Positions 11,231-24,020 of a DNA stretch of 64,000 bases are shown one piece after another (position 1 is the stretch's first letter; each line of letters opens with the position of its first letter). This DNA is from Myotis daubentonii (taxonomy: Eukaryota > Chordata > Mammalia > Chiroptera > Vespertilionidae). The notes under the pieces were generated by a model. That model saw nothing but the letters and a program-made list of their open reading frames with translations, did no database searches and had not been told where the DNA came from. A program made the translations under genes and the position numbers. The stretch covers positions 47,601,501 to 47,665,500 of the forward strand of contig NC_081844.1 in NCBI RefSeq assembly GCF_963259705.1. The letters run 5' to 3'.

Positions 11231-12954
11231 ATTTGGCAAAAGCTCAGTCATAAGCTATCTTTATTTTGTTCTCTTATTCTATCCAGTGGTCTCAGTTCAT
11301 TTTATTAATAATAAAAGTATTTTAGGTATCCTTTAATCATTCCTTCTCTCCAGATATTCAACCTACGGAAGTTGAACTGCGACACATATTACTCAGGTAC
11401 TTGTAGCCTGGTCAGGTCTTGATTATCTTTTCAAGTTACAGGTATACAGTTTTCAGAAGATTACAGGTAACAACATAGTGATTGCAAGAAACTGCTTGTC
11501 ACATCTTGGTAGGTCTAGGATTTATAGAGAAAGCAAAGCTATAAGCTCTCAAATATTTTTGATCAAGCTTCACTGATGGTTTTACTTATTACACAACTTG
11601 GTTTCATATTTTTTATTTCCTTATTATCACAATACTGTTCAGAAAGTACTGCTGAGGACTCAGTGTTTGCCCAGTGTTTACAATTGTCAAAAATACAGGC
11701 TGTATATAGATCAGTGCTTGTCTGATAGAAGTACAGTGTGCAAGCCACGCATGTAATTTTAAATTTTCTAGTAGCCACATTAAAAAAAAAAGTAAAATGA
11801 AACAGGTGTAATAAGTTCTATGTCACAGATTATTATATTGCTTACTGAATTGGAAAAATCAGAGAATTACTTATTTGATGTTGAAAAATGCCTTTCAATC
11901 ACATTTACATTTAATAGTGCTTATACAGATAGATTTTATTTAATTCTAGGACTATCCTTTGTCTTTAAGGTAGGTAGTTAGGTGAGATTCAGAACAGAAG
12001 AATAGATGTTGAAAATTATCAATGCTAGTTCCTTATATTTATTTCCAGGAAAGCTTTTATTTTGAATTAGGAAGTGTTGTGACCTCTTAATAAAGAGATA
12101 GTCAAAATATCAGATGATTTGCTAATTTTGGAGGTTGCATATAATGTTGTTTCAAATGATTTTTCCTTATGCCTCTAAATACTCTGAAGTACTTAACACA
12201 TATGGTGGTTCATATTTTCTAACCACCTGTGAAGTGCCCACTCTTTTCATTGCAAATGTAATTTCACTGTGATTTTTTATGGTTTTCTTATAAACCACTC
12301 TTAGGTTTGACTGTATGTAGGCACTGGGTGCAGGAGGCAATCTGGATTTCATATTACATTTTCTCAGAAGGAAAATGTACATCTTTCTGCTTATTGGTTA
12401 TGTTCTGGTGGAACTTTGACAAACAGGCCCAGAAGAAACAAAAGTAAACCTAATTTGTAAGAATAGATTGTTTTATGTTATGCAAATTCTCTTTATAGTA
12501 TATTTTGTGAAATGTTGACATTTTACAAAACGTTTATTACTATGTCTCTTGAAAATATAGTTGTGTGGTCAAATTATTTTTTGGATCCAAATTAAACTTG
12601 GATTAAACACATTTATTTACTACAGCATTTTTGGAGGCCTTGATTTTTAAATCTGCATCATGCCTGAATATCTATCCACTGAGTAAGAAGTAAAATTGGC
12701 CCTTAAACTGTACTGTGGACACTTTAAAATAGCAAATTTAGTTAAATTTTCAGTTTTAGTTTTTCTTTTTCTTCTTTGTCCTCCTGTTCCCTATTCATAC
12801 CTCCTTCTACTTTTTTTTTTTTTTTTAAATAAGAGACTATTTCATGTAAATGATGAAAAAAACTAAAGAATTATCCTGTTTTATTTTCCTAAATAGATAA
12901 TTTCTATGTGTATTAGAATTTGAGTGCTCAAAAATTGCTTTAAGTATTAAATGT
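11231..12954. other. No gene seen
   Basis: AT-rich and unassigned, with a short T run at 12811-12826. Confidence 0.6.
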
Positions 12955-12970
12955 TAGACTGTTCAGTTTT

Positions 12971-13191
12971 TTTTTTTTAAATATATTTTATTGATTTTTT
13001 ACAGAGAGGAAGGGAGAGAGATAGAGAGTTAGAAACATCGATGAGAGAGAAACATCGATCAGCTGCCTCCTGCACATCTCCTACTGGGGATGTGCCCGCA
13101 ACCCAGGTACATGCCCTTGACCGGAATCGAACCCGGGACCTTTCAGTCCGCAAGCCGACGCTCTATCCACTGAGCCAAACCGGTTTCGGCG
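12971..13191 (-). mobile_element. VES SINE
   Basis: Full-length reversed copy with reversed A and B boxes (gaatcgaaccc, ccactgagccaaacc). Perfect 16-bp duplication tagactgttcagtttt at 12955-12970 and 13192-13207, so fairly young. Confidence 0.97.
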
Positions 13192-13439
13192 TAGACTGTT
13201 CAGTTTTGTGTAAGCACTTCATAAAATTGTTTAGGATTGGGTAGGTTTGCTTCTTGTTTGTTTTAGACTAATAATAACCTGAACTTCACAGGGGACAGAT
13301 TGTTATCACAAACAGATGTGACTTAGGGCATGATTTTGAAACTTTATAAAATGCTGTGGCATTAACACTATTCTAAAAAAAATGGTTGGGCACAGGTAAA
13401 AAGTTGGATCTAGAAAATTGCCCATGTAATCTTTTATTT

Positions 13440-13510
<71 letters not shown>

Positions 13511-13520
13511 ATGTGTGTAT
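13440..13520. repeat. Compound A-run, (TA)n, (TG)n
   Basis: About 15 A, then pure TA to 13498, then TG-rich. It lies 70 bp before a Helitron. Confidence 0.97.
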
Positions 13521-13587
13521 ATTTGCAAATTCTAGTTTCATCAGGTAATATTAGTTTACATTGTTATTAGTTATATTGTTACATTTA

Positions 13588-14013
13588 TCTATACTAATAA
13601 AAGGGTAATATGCTAATTAGACCGGATGTCTTCGGGGCGTCTTTCTGGACAAAGCCACAGTGGTAGGGGCCGAGGCAGAGGCTGTTAGGGGTTATCAGGC
13701 CGGCAAGGGGGGGACAGTTGGGATGATCAGGCCCGCAGGGGAGCAGTTAGGGGGCGATCAGGCCCACAGGGGAGCGGTTAGGGGGTGATCAGGCTGGCAG
13801 GCAGAGGCGATCAGGCAGGCAGACAGGTGAACGGTTAGAAGCCAGCGGCCCCAGATTGCAAGAGGGATGTCCAACTGCTGGTTTAGGCCCACAGGGATCA
13901 GGCCTAAACTGGCAGTTGGACATCCCCTGAGGGGTCCCAGATTGGAGAGGGTGCAGGCTGGGCTGAGGAACCCCCCCGCCCCCGTGTACGAATTTCGTGC
14001 ACCAGGACTCTAG
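13588..14013 (+). mobile_element. Non-autonomous HeliBat Helitron
   Basis: It begins TCTATACTAATAAAAGGG after a host A and ends caccaggactctag before a host T, with a short hairpin (gtacgaatttcgtgc) just inside the 3' end. No target-site duplication, as expected for Helitrons. The internal part has degenerate GC-rich direct repeats (ggggcgatcaggcc-like units, 13700-13830). It is 426 bp with no coding capacity. Confidence 0.88.
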
Positions 14014-14213
14014 TTACATTATACTAATTTCTCTTGTTACTTATGGTACTTATAATCTATTAAGTCATGGAGAGCACTGAATTAGTGAACAATGAGCCAT
14101 TTCTCCTAGGGCATATACAAGGTTAGGTTCCTGCAAACCTCTGGTCACAACCATTTTGTCACCAAATCAATATATAACTTTGTTTTCTGTGTAAAGATAC
14201 CTTATTTAATATA

Positions 14214-14326
14214 CACGGGTGGGTAAAAGTTGGTTTACAGGTGTGAGTACACAAAACAGAGTTTATTCTTGTATTGTATTCTTATTTATAATTTGTACAG
14301 CTGTAAACCTACTTTTGCCCATCCTG
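14214..14326. mobile_element. Mariner-type MITE, about 113 bp
   Basis: The left end (cacgggtgggtaaaagttggtttacagg) and right end (ctgtaaacctacttttgcccatcctg) form a long imperfect inverted repeat bounded by TA. A second copy of the family is at 17409-17480. Confidence 0.75.
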
Positions 14327-14331
14327 TATAT

Positions 14332-14456
14332 CAGGGGCCCTCAAACTACGGCCTGCGGGCCACATGCTTTTTGCCGACTTGTCCCGGAGTGCACATGTGT
14401 GGAATGTCTGAGGGACAGTGAACTGGCCCCCTGTTTAAAAAGTTTGAGGACCTCTG
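14332..14456. mobile_element. hAT MITE, 125 bp
   Basis: Terminal repeats CAGGGGCCCTCAAACT and AGTTTGAGGACCTCTG (14 of 16 match). The body starts acggcctgcgggccacatgc, common to a widespread mammalian hAT family. No clear 8-bp duplication remains. It starts five bases after the mariner MITE. Confidence 0.78.
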
Positions 14457-15840
14457 CTATTGTTGCTTCATTAACATTGAACTCATGAACATCATTATAA
14501 CCCATACCTGAAGGCAGAGTATCTAACAGGTGCATTTTCTCCCTAAGTTACATTACAGCTTTCTTGTGTTTGTGAACATTAGCCAATACTTATGCTTGGG
14601 GGCCTTTGTAAACAGTGAAATCACCAACACAAAGCACAAAAGTTTGAAAAATGTAACACAAAGTCTGCCTCAAGAAGGACTGGCTTACATAGAAGAGCTG
14701 AAGCAAGAAGGCCAAACAGTGCCCTAGTTCTCCCAAGGTGGGGCTGGTGAGGCCGAGCCTATAGGATGACACGTTTTCCACCATTCTGCGCATGTCCCTG
14801 AATGACCTTGGAAGTGCCTTGAGTATTGAATTTTGGGGCTACAAACACATTTTAGCAAGTAGGTGAATTCACAAATATGGAATCCACACATGATGATGAT
14901 CAACTGTATATGGATTGTTTTGGAATCAGGTGTTGAGCCAGAAGGTTTCCGGTAACTCAGGCTGCTGTGTAGTTGACTCTTGCACCTTCCTTTTCTCCTT
15001 GTTACTCTCTGTCGGTGTGAGGCGTGTGTTGGTTGCTGCTGACCTAGTAAGCAAGGAAGATAGCATGTGATCAAGTAATGAAATCTGAGTAGTGAATGGA
15101 ACTTAGGGCTTGGCTACAGAAATTTTGCTCCTGATTTTGCCCCAAATTGTTGCATAAATCAGAGATCTCTATTGTGCTTTCCTATTCCCTGTACTTTGGG
15201 GGATAGTGGATGTTATGATGAAGATCATAAATATTGGTTTCAAAGGTAGGCCAGAGCAGAGCCACACAAGTCTGTAACATACAGATGGGACTTTTTAAAA
15301 GTACTGACAGTTCTGCCATCGAGTTGAATGGCCCTTTTTTGCTTCCCCTTTGTGGTCTCACAGTTGCTCACAGCTGTAGTCAAAGATAATGGCTTATCTC
15401 AGAGTCTAGTTCAGTTTGGTGCTGGTCATCTGAATTGGTACGACGTTGAAAAGATGACTTGAATGCAGTCAGATGACCAGTTTTGAGCAGGGCTTATTAA
15501 ACTGATTTTTAAGGAGGTTTTTAAATTATTATTTTTTATTTTCAGATTGATTTTAAGTGGGAACTAAGTTTTTCAGGATATTAAAATACATGTATGAAGC
15601 ACCTGTTTTGCATAAGGTCCTGTGTTAGTTGGTGGAGAATGAATCTGAATAAATAAGACCTGCTGTTTCTTGTTTTAGGGAGCCCACAATCCGATACAAG
15701 ATGAAAAATATTAAACACAAAGAAACAAAAAGCAAAATTATCTTGGGCTTTTGGGAGCAAATTATTTTGATTAGCAAATACAGTGCTTGGGGAAAGGGTA
15801 GTAAGAAGTTGGTCAAAGCCAATATCAGTTATTACTTTGT

Positions 15841-15884
<44 letters not shown>

Positions 15885-16334
15885 GTCTGTTTAAAGTATG
15901 GTGTCATCAGAGGTTTTTAAGTTTTTCATTTTGGAAAAATAACAAGTTGTGTGAAATTGATAGGGCAGGAAAAGATTGATGGTAGGGAGACAAATTACTG
16001 CCTCTACATGTGGATGAAAACCTTAAAATAGATGCTGGACGGTGGTAGCAGAAAGACGATGTTGAGGAGCAAGAATGAGTAGGGTCTTGATCACGGATGT
16101 GGTTAAGAAGAAAGGGGAAAGTAGGTGGTTTAAGCTTTCAGGCCTTTGAAATGATGAATGTTCCTTCTCTCCAGCCTAAATCATTGCCAAGCTTGAATCC
16201 AAATTCAGAGATTCAGAGGAAGCATGCCCATTGCTGAACCTTTGGAGTTTTTTTTGCATTATTATTTTTTAACTGTGATGCTTTTTTTTTTTTTTAAAAG
16301 ATCTGTCCACATGCATATAGTTTTTTTCAAAAAT
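14457..16334. other. No gene seen
   Basis: Unassigned apart from the GT run at 15842-15881 and T runs near 16270-16295. Confidence 0.6.
15842..15881. repeat. (GT)n microsatellite
   Basis: About 20 GT units. Confidence 0.97.
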
Positions 16335-17060
16335 AAAACTTTTATTTCAGAATAATTTTAGATTATACACATTGCAAAGAAAGTATAGAGAGTCCATGTA
16401 TATCTCTCACTGGATTTCTGACATTACCATGATTCACTGGTAAAAACAAAGAAACCAATACTACAGTGATGTTCAGTAAACTCTTGACTTTATTTATATT
16501 CTTCTAGTTTTTCCACGAATACGTCTTTCTGTTCCAGAATCCCGTCCAGGCTATCAAGTTGCATGCAGTCATCACTCAGACTCTTCTGACCTGCATTTCT
16601 CAATCTTGCCTTGTTTTTTTATGACTTTGATGGTTGGGAGGGACCGACTAATGATGAGTTATTTTGTAGAATGTTCCTCAATAGGGGTTTGATGTTTTTC
16701 TCATAAAGAGACTGTGGGTATGAGTTTCTGGAGGAAGCCCACAAACTGTTACATAATATCAGGGTGCATCCTGTCCACGTGACTTGTCACGATGTAACCT
16801 GGGTCACACTGCTCAGGTAGTGTTTGTCAGGTTTCTCTGCTGTGAGGTTATGTTCTCTCTACCCTCCTCTTGCAGACTCCAGTCTGTGGAAGCACAGCTT
16901 TAAATCCAGTCCACACTCAAGGGGTGGGATGGGGAGATATAAGTCTCATCTCCCATATAAACCATTTGGAATTCCTCTCTAAAAAAGATTACCCGTTCTC
17001 CCTCATTTATTTATTCAATCAAACATTTATAACATGATGGATTCAGGCATTTCGATTTTA
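16335..17060. mobile_element. Old L1 3'-UTR-like fragment
   Basis: Phrases such as ttttatttcagaataatttt, ttctgttccagaatcccgtc, gttttgtagaatgttcctca and gtagtgtttgtcaggtttct follow, in order, a known old L1 3' UTR. Strand relative to L1 not decided. Confidence 0.6.
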
Positions 17061-17408
17061 TAATTTGGGTTATAGTTTAATGGGACATTATTTTATTGTT
17101 CAGGTTTTTCCATCCTTGGGCATTAGAGCTCTTCCAGGTTTGCTCTTGGAGCCACTTATGTGCCCCTTCTTTCTTTTTCCCCATAAGCACTTTCTTACTT
17201 TCTGATTTTACTAAATGCTTCAGCTTCCTCCGTGTTTTCCCCACCCCAGTTCTAGAATTAGCCACTTCTCTAAGCTCCCCTGGTTTATTTGATTGGAAAA
17301 GGATAGTAGAAACCAAGATCTAGGTTGTTGGATGTGCTCATTGCTGCAGGGTTATTCCCTCTTCTGGGCCCTCACTGGACAGAGCCAGGATGTAAGTGCA
17401 TATATGTA

Positions 17409-17480
17409 TGGGGTGGGGCAAAAGGAGGTTTTCAGTTGTTTGTATGGGAAATAATACAAACCTACTTTTGCCCCATCCTA
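17409..17480. mobile_element. Mariner-type MITE, about 72 bp
   Basis: Left end tggggtggggcaaaaggagg and right end cctacttttgccccatcc form an inverted repeat with TA nearby on both sides. Same family as 14214-14326 but with a shorter middle. A CA microsatellite follows at once. Confidence 0.65.
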
Positions 17481-17483
17481 TGT

Positions 17484-17485
17484 AC

Positions 17486-17516
<31 letters not shown>
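17484..17516. repeat. (AC)n microsatellite
   Basis: AC units with one cg break, directly after the mariner MITE. Confidence 0.95.
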
Positions 17517-17889
17517 GATACACATAGCAAGGGAATTATTAATAAGGGAAAGTTAGGGAAACTGAGAAATTATCATATGGCCTCACGTATTGATAAATAA
17601 TTTTGTAAGTGTTATATTGCTTAAATATGTTGGCTCAAATTGTCTTTCTTTTACCTTTTAAATTTGGGGTTTTGCTGTCATACCTAGTTGGTTAGTGAAT
17701 ATTCAAGTGCTTGCTATATACCACTCTGATTATTCACACTTTTACATTGGTGAATTACTATATCCTTTCCATAATCTGCCTTTAACAATTACATTGCTAG
17801 CCTTTATTATCATTAAAATTGCATGGCTCAGTGGACATGAGCTGACTTAGATGAGAATTTTGGAACTAGACTGACCCTAGAGATCATCT

Positions 17890-18068
17890 GGTTCAGTAGT
17901 GGTTTTTTTTTTATTGTACATTGGAAACATCTGGACAGATTTACTCATGCTGGAGTCTCACCCCAGAGATTCTGATTTAATTGATTTGGATTGTGGCCTG
18001 GGCACTGGACGTCTTAAAAAGTTTTCCTCGCTTATACTGAAGTGCAGTCAAATTTGAAAACCACTGTT
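17890..18068 (+). mobile_element. MER5A-like hAT fragment
   Basis: Contains ccccagagattctgatttaatt and a cctgggcactgg phrase, and ends tttgaaaaccactg, the known MER5A outline. Diverged. Confidence 0.7.
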
Positions 18069-18573
18069 ACAGTTCCTCATTCTGTGGATAACATAAAATA
18101 AGACCCATACTTACCAAAATATTTTCTATTTTGAGGATCCAAAATCTTAACAAAATTGGTGCATTCAGCATGGCTCTTAAAGTAGTAGACTCTTAAATGC
18201 ATTTTGGTGGTATAAATAATTTAGAAGTGTCATTCAAGATGAAAGTCTGTTTTCTTCTTTCAACTGAACTATCAGTGGTTTTCTAAGGTGCTAACTTTGC
18301 ATATCAGCACAGGAATGGCTGGATTTTCCCGGGGTATGTAGCATGTCCTTCTCTGCCTCTCTTGTGCCCCCAGCCCACAATTTTAAAAACAATTTCCTGA
18401 ATTGGATCTTTGCTGGTTCTTTGAGAGAATGTCCACTCTATGGAAGTTATGTATTTAATTCTTTTTTTTTAAATTCAAAATTCATTCTTCTTCCTCTTTT
18501 TTTAACTCATTTTATTTTATTTTTTACAATATACAAAATAAATCTATCGTAGATACAAAATAATTAGCCATTT

Positions 18574-18676
18574 ACATGCAATAAACATTAATATTTCAAG
18601 AAAAATGATTTTAAATATAATGTTACATGTAATAAACAATCATATTTCAAGAAAAAAGATTTTAAATATAATAATA
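18574..18676 (+). repeat. Tandem duplication, 51-bp unit, two copies
   Basis: Units start acatgcaataaaca at 18574 and acatgtaataaaca at 18625. Both run through atatttcaagaaaaa and gattttaaatataat with few differences. Confidence 0.95.
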
Positions 18677-18894
18677 TTACCAAAACTGTACTAACATAGT
18701 ATAATATCACAAAAATTGTAGGAGACGTTAAAAATCTGCAAATAACAGATTACTTCTATTTTATTCTAAAATATTTTTTTTCCTTTGGCTTTATTTTTGT
18801 TCACCAGTTTATGTTGTTCATTATATTCTATATAATTCTTGTAGGCTGTTCAAGGAAGGCTACTGTGCATATTTGTGAGTAGTGGATTTTTAAA

Positions 18895-19079
18895 AAATAT
18901 ATTTTCATTTATTTCAGGGAGAGGGAGAGAGAGATAGAAACATCAATGATGAGAATCCTAGATTGGCTGCCTCCTGCACTCCTCCTACTGGGGATCAAGC
19001 CCACAACCCCGGGCATGTGCCATGACCTTTTTGTGGTTCACTGATTGATGCTCAGCCACTGAGCCACCCCTGCCAGGCA
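18895..19079 (-). mobile_element. VES SINE
   Basis: Reversed copy flanked by the 17-bp duplication agtagtggatttttaaa (18878-18894 and 19080-19096). The B box is worn. Confidence 0.94.
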
Positions 19080-19096
19080 AGTAGTGGATTTTTAAA

Positions 19097-21244
19097 GTAA
19101 AGCTGTGAATTAGTTAATCTTACATTAGAAGGAAGCCCATCTTACAGCCTCCTTTTCAATTTTTTCTATGTTTCTTTTGTCAGTCCCACCACCTTTTTAA
19201 ATCAGATGGCCTATAGTAGTAGACTTACTGAAATCTACATGTCCATGACAATGATGTTGATATGAGTCTTTCCCCATTTTTGCTTTGATTTAGTGGTGGT
19301 TTTCATGATGCCTGTGTTCTGGAGGTAGACCCGTTGTGAAAAAGCTAACTTGCTTTATTTCTTTAGGCCCTAGTTTGCTTATAAAATGAAGAGTTGGACA
19401 GATGCTTCCTAAGGCCTTTTCAGCTCTAGTATTTTATGATCCAATAACCATTAATATGACAGTATAATTTTAAATAAATGATATTTTATTTCTTGAAACT
19501 TCAGAGGGGAGGTATGCTCTTAGCGGGCTAGTTAGGAGGTTGTTGAGCTGGAGTTAGAACTAGACAAGCAAGTGAGATTCAGTGCTTTAGTGAAATGGCA
19601 AGAAAATTTACTAGATAGATAGGATTTGTAAAGGACACTAATAGAGGTTTATTCTCTCCTAACACAATTCTTGAATACTCCTAAGAAGTAAAGGAAGCAT
19701 ATTATATTATTGTCCAACTATTATTTTCTTATGTGTGTTTTCATCTTTTGAAATCCTTTCACTCATAAAGTTGGCTCTGTAATTTGAAGCATACATACTC
19801 CTAGTATCATTGAACTCAGGTTACAGTCGTGCTCTTATATAATCTCTCATTCCACTCATGCTACCTTTGTTTCTCATTTTTTTCCCCTGTGTTTTTAATT
19901 TAGATCGCCTTGCAGACTGGCGACTGCATTTAGCATTTAAAAAAGATCAAGCGATTGGTGATAGATGTTTGGCTAGGTTAATGTATTTGAAGATGAGTAC
20001 AATGAACTGTCTCTGAAAATAGGTAGGATGCTGAGTTAGTGACTGACTAAGGAGATTCTAGAATGTAGAAACCCTTGACTTCATCATTTTTAGAAAACAC
20101 ATTTGGAACCAAAGATGCAGAAGGAATCAGTGACTTGCTCAGAACCTCAAGATTTGATTCCAGATCTCAGTAAATTTCCTTTCCATGTCACTACATGCCT
20201 TTGTAAGAATTCTACACTAGACTGAGTGGGTGAAGAAAAATGTTCTGTTGAGATAGTACAGGTAATTGTTATGAGGATAATCCATGTACCATAGGTATGA
20301 TTCTGTTTGTCTAGGAAGCCAGTCATTTTATAACCTATTAGAAATATATAGCACTTTTGCTTTTGAGTAGCTTACATATTCATTTTAAGCAATGATTTTC
20401 AGGGGTGAAACATTGAGTAATGATATTTGGAATTCAGAAAATTCTATAACTTCCATAATATAACCCACAGAAATTAACATGGGGACACATTTAGCTGGTG
20501 TGGGTACAGTAATTCTCAAATTGGGGAGGGGGGACAACCTTATACTATGGTAGACAGTGAGATGTTAAAGTTTTCCAAAAGTGAAGATGGATGGGAAAAA
20601 GTTGAAAACTTAGCACTTATAGCCAATATGCAATTCCAGTTGAGCAGTTTTTATTTTTCATTTTAATAGTCTCTGACACTTTTTTTTTTTTTAATTTCCT
20701 CTTCTGTGTTTTGACAAGATCTAAGCGGATTAGAAAATTGAATTTCTGTTTAGGCATTTCTTCTTCCCTTTGGACTGGAACAAAGGTGGGAATGTTCAAT
20801 AATATAATTCTGTGTTGAGAAGGAGATAATGGGAGTCTTTGTGAGAAAAGTTTCACGTAATGAAACATTGTGATGGTATCTGTTTCTCTAGTAGGGCCCT
20901 TACTGGGCATAGCTTTCATTGCTTTCTATCTGAATTGACTCTATTTAGAACAGGAGGAACTCCTGGAATTAATGTGGGTGATATTGCGAAAGATGGGACA
21001 ATTCTCAAATGTGTCTTTTGATTCCTTCTCAAGGAATAACACAACATTCCCTGTCTCTTGGCAGATCTGTGCCATTTAATTAGTAAATACATCCTTAGGC
21101 TGCAAGGTGAACTCATTTTTAAGAGAGCAACATGATTGATTTGAAAAACAACGTACAGTAAATAATTACTTTGAAAATGGTCACTTTTTATATACTTGCT
21201 CTGAAACTCTTGAGAAAAGTGTCTTTAAAATATAAAGATTCATT
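19097..21244. other. No gene seen, repeat-poor
   Basis: About 2.1 kb without a recognisable repeat or exon. Confidence 0.55.
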
Positions 21245-21600
21245 GCCCTTTGCGACACATTGGATGGATCTTAAGAGTATTACGCTAAGTGAAAGAAGTC
21301 AGATGGGAAAGGACAAAACCATATCTTTTCACTCATATGGGGAATATAAAACAAAAATAACAAGTGAACTAACAAAGCAAAATCATAGATACAGACAGTG
21401 TAACAGTGGTTATCAGAGAGGAAGGGAATTACATAAATTGGATAAAGGGGGTCAAATAGATGGTAATGGAAGGAAACTAGACTTTGGGTTGGGAGCACTT
21501 AACAGATGCCAAATTATAATGTATAGCTGAAATTTGTGTAATGTTATTAACCATTGTTACCTATTACTTCAAGAAGTTTAATTTTAAAAATTTAGATTTT
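21245..21600 (+). mobile_element. L1 3' end fragment
   Basis: Holds the conserved acattggatggatcttaagag ... cgctaagtgaaagaagtcag phrase and later gactttgggttgggagcac, as in L1 3' ends. A similar copy lies at 53340-53700. Confidence 0.75.
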
Positions 21601-21745
21601 TCAGGCAGTCAAAAATTTATATCATCAGGTTGAATTATTTTTGGTTTATGATGTCTCCTTTCCAGCTCTACACAACTCTTTTCAAGATTCTAACCTAAAA
21701 TTAAGTCACCAAATTCAACTATTGGATTCAATAATGTCAAACTCA

Positions 21746-21978
21746 GTCTTGGCTGGGTGGCTCAGTTGGAGTGTCATCCCCCTGCACCAAAAAGGTTGCG
21801 GGTTGGATTCCTGGTCAGGGCACATAACTAGATTCGATCCCCTGTTTGGGGTGCATACAGGAGGCAACTGATTAATGTTACTTTCTCCTCCTCCCTCTCT
21901 CTCTTCCCCTTTCCCTCTCCTTCCCTCTCTCCCTCTCTAAAATCAATAACCATATCCTCAGGTGAGAGTTAAAATAAC
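21746..21978 (+). mobile_element. VES SINE
   Basis: Sense copy from cttggctgggtggctcagttgg to a TC-rich tail. Perfect 16-bp duplication aataatgtcaaactca (21730-21745 and 21979-21994). Confidence 0.95.
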
Positions 21979-22484
21979 AATAATGTCAAACTCATAAAAA
22001 ACACCTTTACAAATTGTTGTCTTCTAAAGTAATATAAAAATGCAAAAGTAGGCTGAGTAATTGTAGGCTTGCTTATTTAGGTTATCACTGCTCTCTATGG
22101 ATAAAGTTAGTGGAGTACTAAGTCCAGCTGAAATGTTGATTGTATTTATTGTAAATATAAATTATAATTATTAATAATAAAGTATAGATAACACAGGCAG
22201 AAAGCATTCTAAGCTTGAAATTTGGGCATACATAGAATTAAAAAAAACAAAACATGTACATTGGCAAAAGGCACCAGGATATCCTTGACCAACCAGATGG
22301 GGTAGATAAATGATTTAAAGAGGCATTTCCTTTTAATGTGCTGGGGAAGAAGTATGTGTGCACTTAACTGAAAACGTAAGATCTGTTTTTATCAGCCAGG
22401 ATCCTGAATTAGCAGAGCTTTGGAGGAAAGGACTAAAATTTATTCTGGACATAGTTTATCATAGTAAGTTAAGAAGGCTACATT

Positions 22485-22640
22485 ATCACTTTCTTTTATA
22501 AGCTGTGTGAATTTGGGCAAGTTATAACCTGTCTGAACTTTCTCATCTGTAAAACAGAGGATACTGAATAATCTGACTCATAAGACTTTTCTGAGGATGA
22601 AAATGATCCCTTTCAAACAGGTGGCCTTTATGAGTTGGGA
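22485..22640 (+). mobile_element. MIR SINE fragment
   Basis: agctgtgtgaatttgggcaa, then tctcatctgtaaaacagagg, is the MIR core. Confidence 0.78.
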
Positions 22641-22774
22641 CACTACTGTATCTAATAATCGAATTTAGATAATGGCTACATTTCAGGTTAGAATCTTAGG
22701 AAGAGTTGGGAAAAAGAAATTATAAACAAAAAATAATTCAAATTGATAGAAATTTTTGATGGATTAAAAATAAT

Positions 22775-22868
22775 AGTTGGGAGGGGGTGCAGAAGTGGGG
22801 TGGAAGGGGTTAATGGGAGAAAAAAATGGGACATCTGTAATACTTTCAACAATAAAGATAAATTTTAA
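22775..22868 (+). mobile_element. L1 3' tip
   Basis: G-rich 3' UTR followed by gggacatctgtaatactttc and aacaataaagataaatttt, the L1 terminus seen again, worn, at 23540-23580. Confidence 0.75.
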
Positions 22869-23235
22869 AAGACAAAAACTCCCACAACAATAGTTAGAAT
22901 AGCTTAGAATAGTGTCTAATTTAAGGTAGTGCTCAAGTATATTCATGTTTAAAAATTTATGGTACAACTATTTCTTATTTAATTATAATGGTATTACTAT
23001 GACATTATTATTAACCTCTTTTTATAAATGAGACTCAGACAACTTTGTTAACTTGATTCTTTGTAGGAAAACTGAGATTAAAATCCAAGTTTTTAAGTCT
23101 CTTAAGTCTGGCCAGTACTACTCAATATGCTTATGTATCTGTTTTCCTACAAGAACTAACAAATACATACATTTATTGCAGAAATTTAAGTAGGAGCTTG
23201 CTGTAATCAATCAATCATTAAGATGTCTTCTGTTA

Positions 23236-23589
23236 GAGGAAGAGGAAGAAAAAGGTAAAGATACAAATTATGAACAACAAATATGCATTTATCAACAAGT
23301 GAATCTAAGAATCAAGTGAATAAATAATCTGATGAACAGAATGAACTGTTGATTATAATAGAATCAGGGACATAGAAAGGGAATGGACTGACTATTCTTG
23401 GGGGGGAAAGGGGTGTGGGAGATGTGGGAAGAGACTGGACAAAAATCGTGCACCTATGGATGAGGACAGTGGGTGGGGAGTGAGGGCGGAGGGTGGGGCG
23501 GGAACTGGGAGGAGGGGAGTTATGGGGGGGAAAAAAAAAAAAGGAACAAATGTAATAATCTGAACAATAAAGATTTAATTAAAAAAAAA
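23236..23589 (+). mobile_element. L1 3' end with target-site duplication
   Basis: A 5'-truncated L1 3' UTR with G-rich text, a caataaagatttaatt end and a poly(A) tail. It is flanked by a 16-bp duplication aagatgtcttctgtta (23220-23235 and 23590-23605). The vesper-bat L1 3' UTR pattern is recalled, not searched. Confidence 0.85.
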
Positions 23590-23849
23590 AAGATGTCTTC
23601 TGTTAACATTTTCAGTTTAACTGGTTTATGGCATCCTTGGTTAGTTATGTTATTGTATGATAGCTATAAAGCTAACTTGCTGTAAATAAAAACCTTGATT
23701 TTTATACCCTGTCTGGAATATCAAAATTCTAGTATCACTATGCTATCTAACACCATAAGATGAGGAAGTACAGTGGTAATTAAGTGCTTTTGCATATTGA
23801 CAGGAAACCAATAATTCCTTCAAATGTTCCCTTATTTTCCTATGTTTCC

Positions 23850-24020
23850 CAAACTCATCTGATTATATGAATTACTTGGGGGCGTTGGAGGCACAGATTC
23901 TGCTTATAATACATATAGATTCCTAGGTCTCCAGAGTTAATGATTTACTGCAGCTAGAGAGGGGCTCAGGAATATGTATTATTTAGAAAGCTCATCCTGT
24001 GATCCTGATGCTCATTTAAG
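23850..24020. mobile_element. MER5A-like hAT fragment
   Basis: Contains gaattacttgggggcgttgg, cacagattctgc and a gatcctgatgctc end. These are worn parts of the MER5A consensus. Confidence 0.6.
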
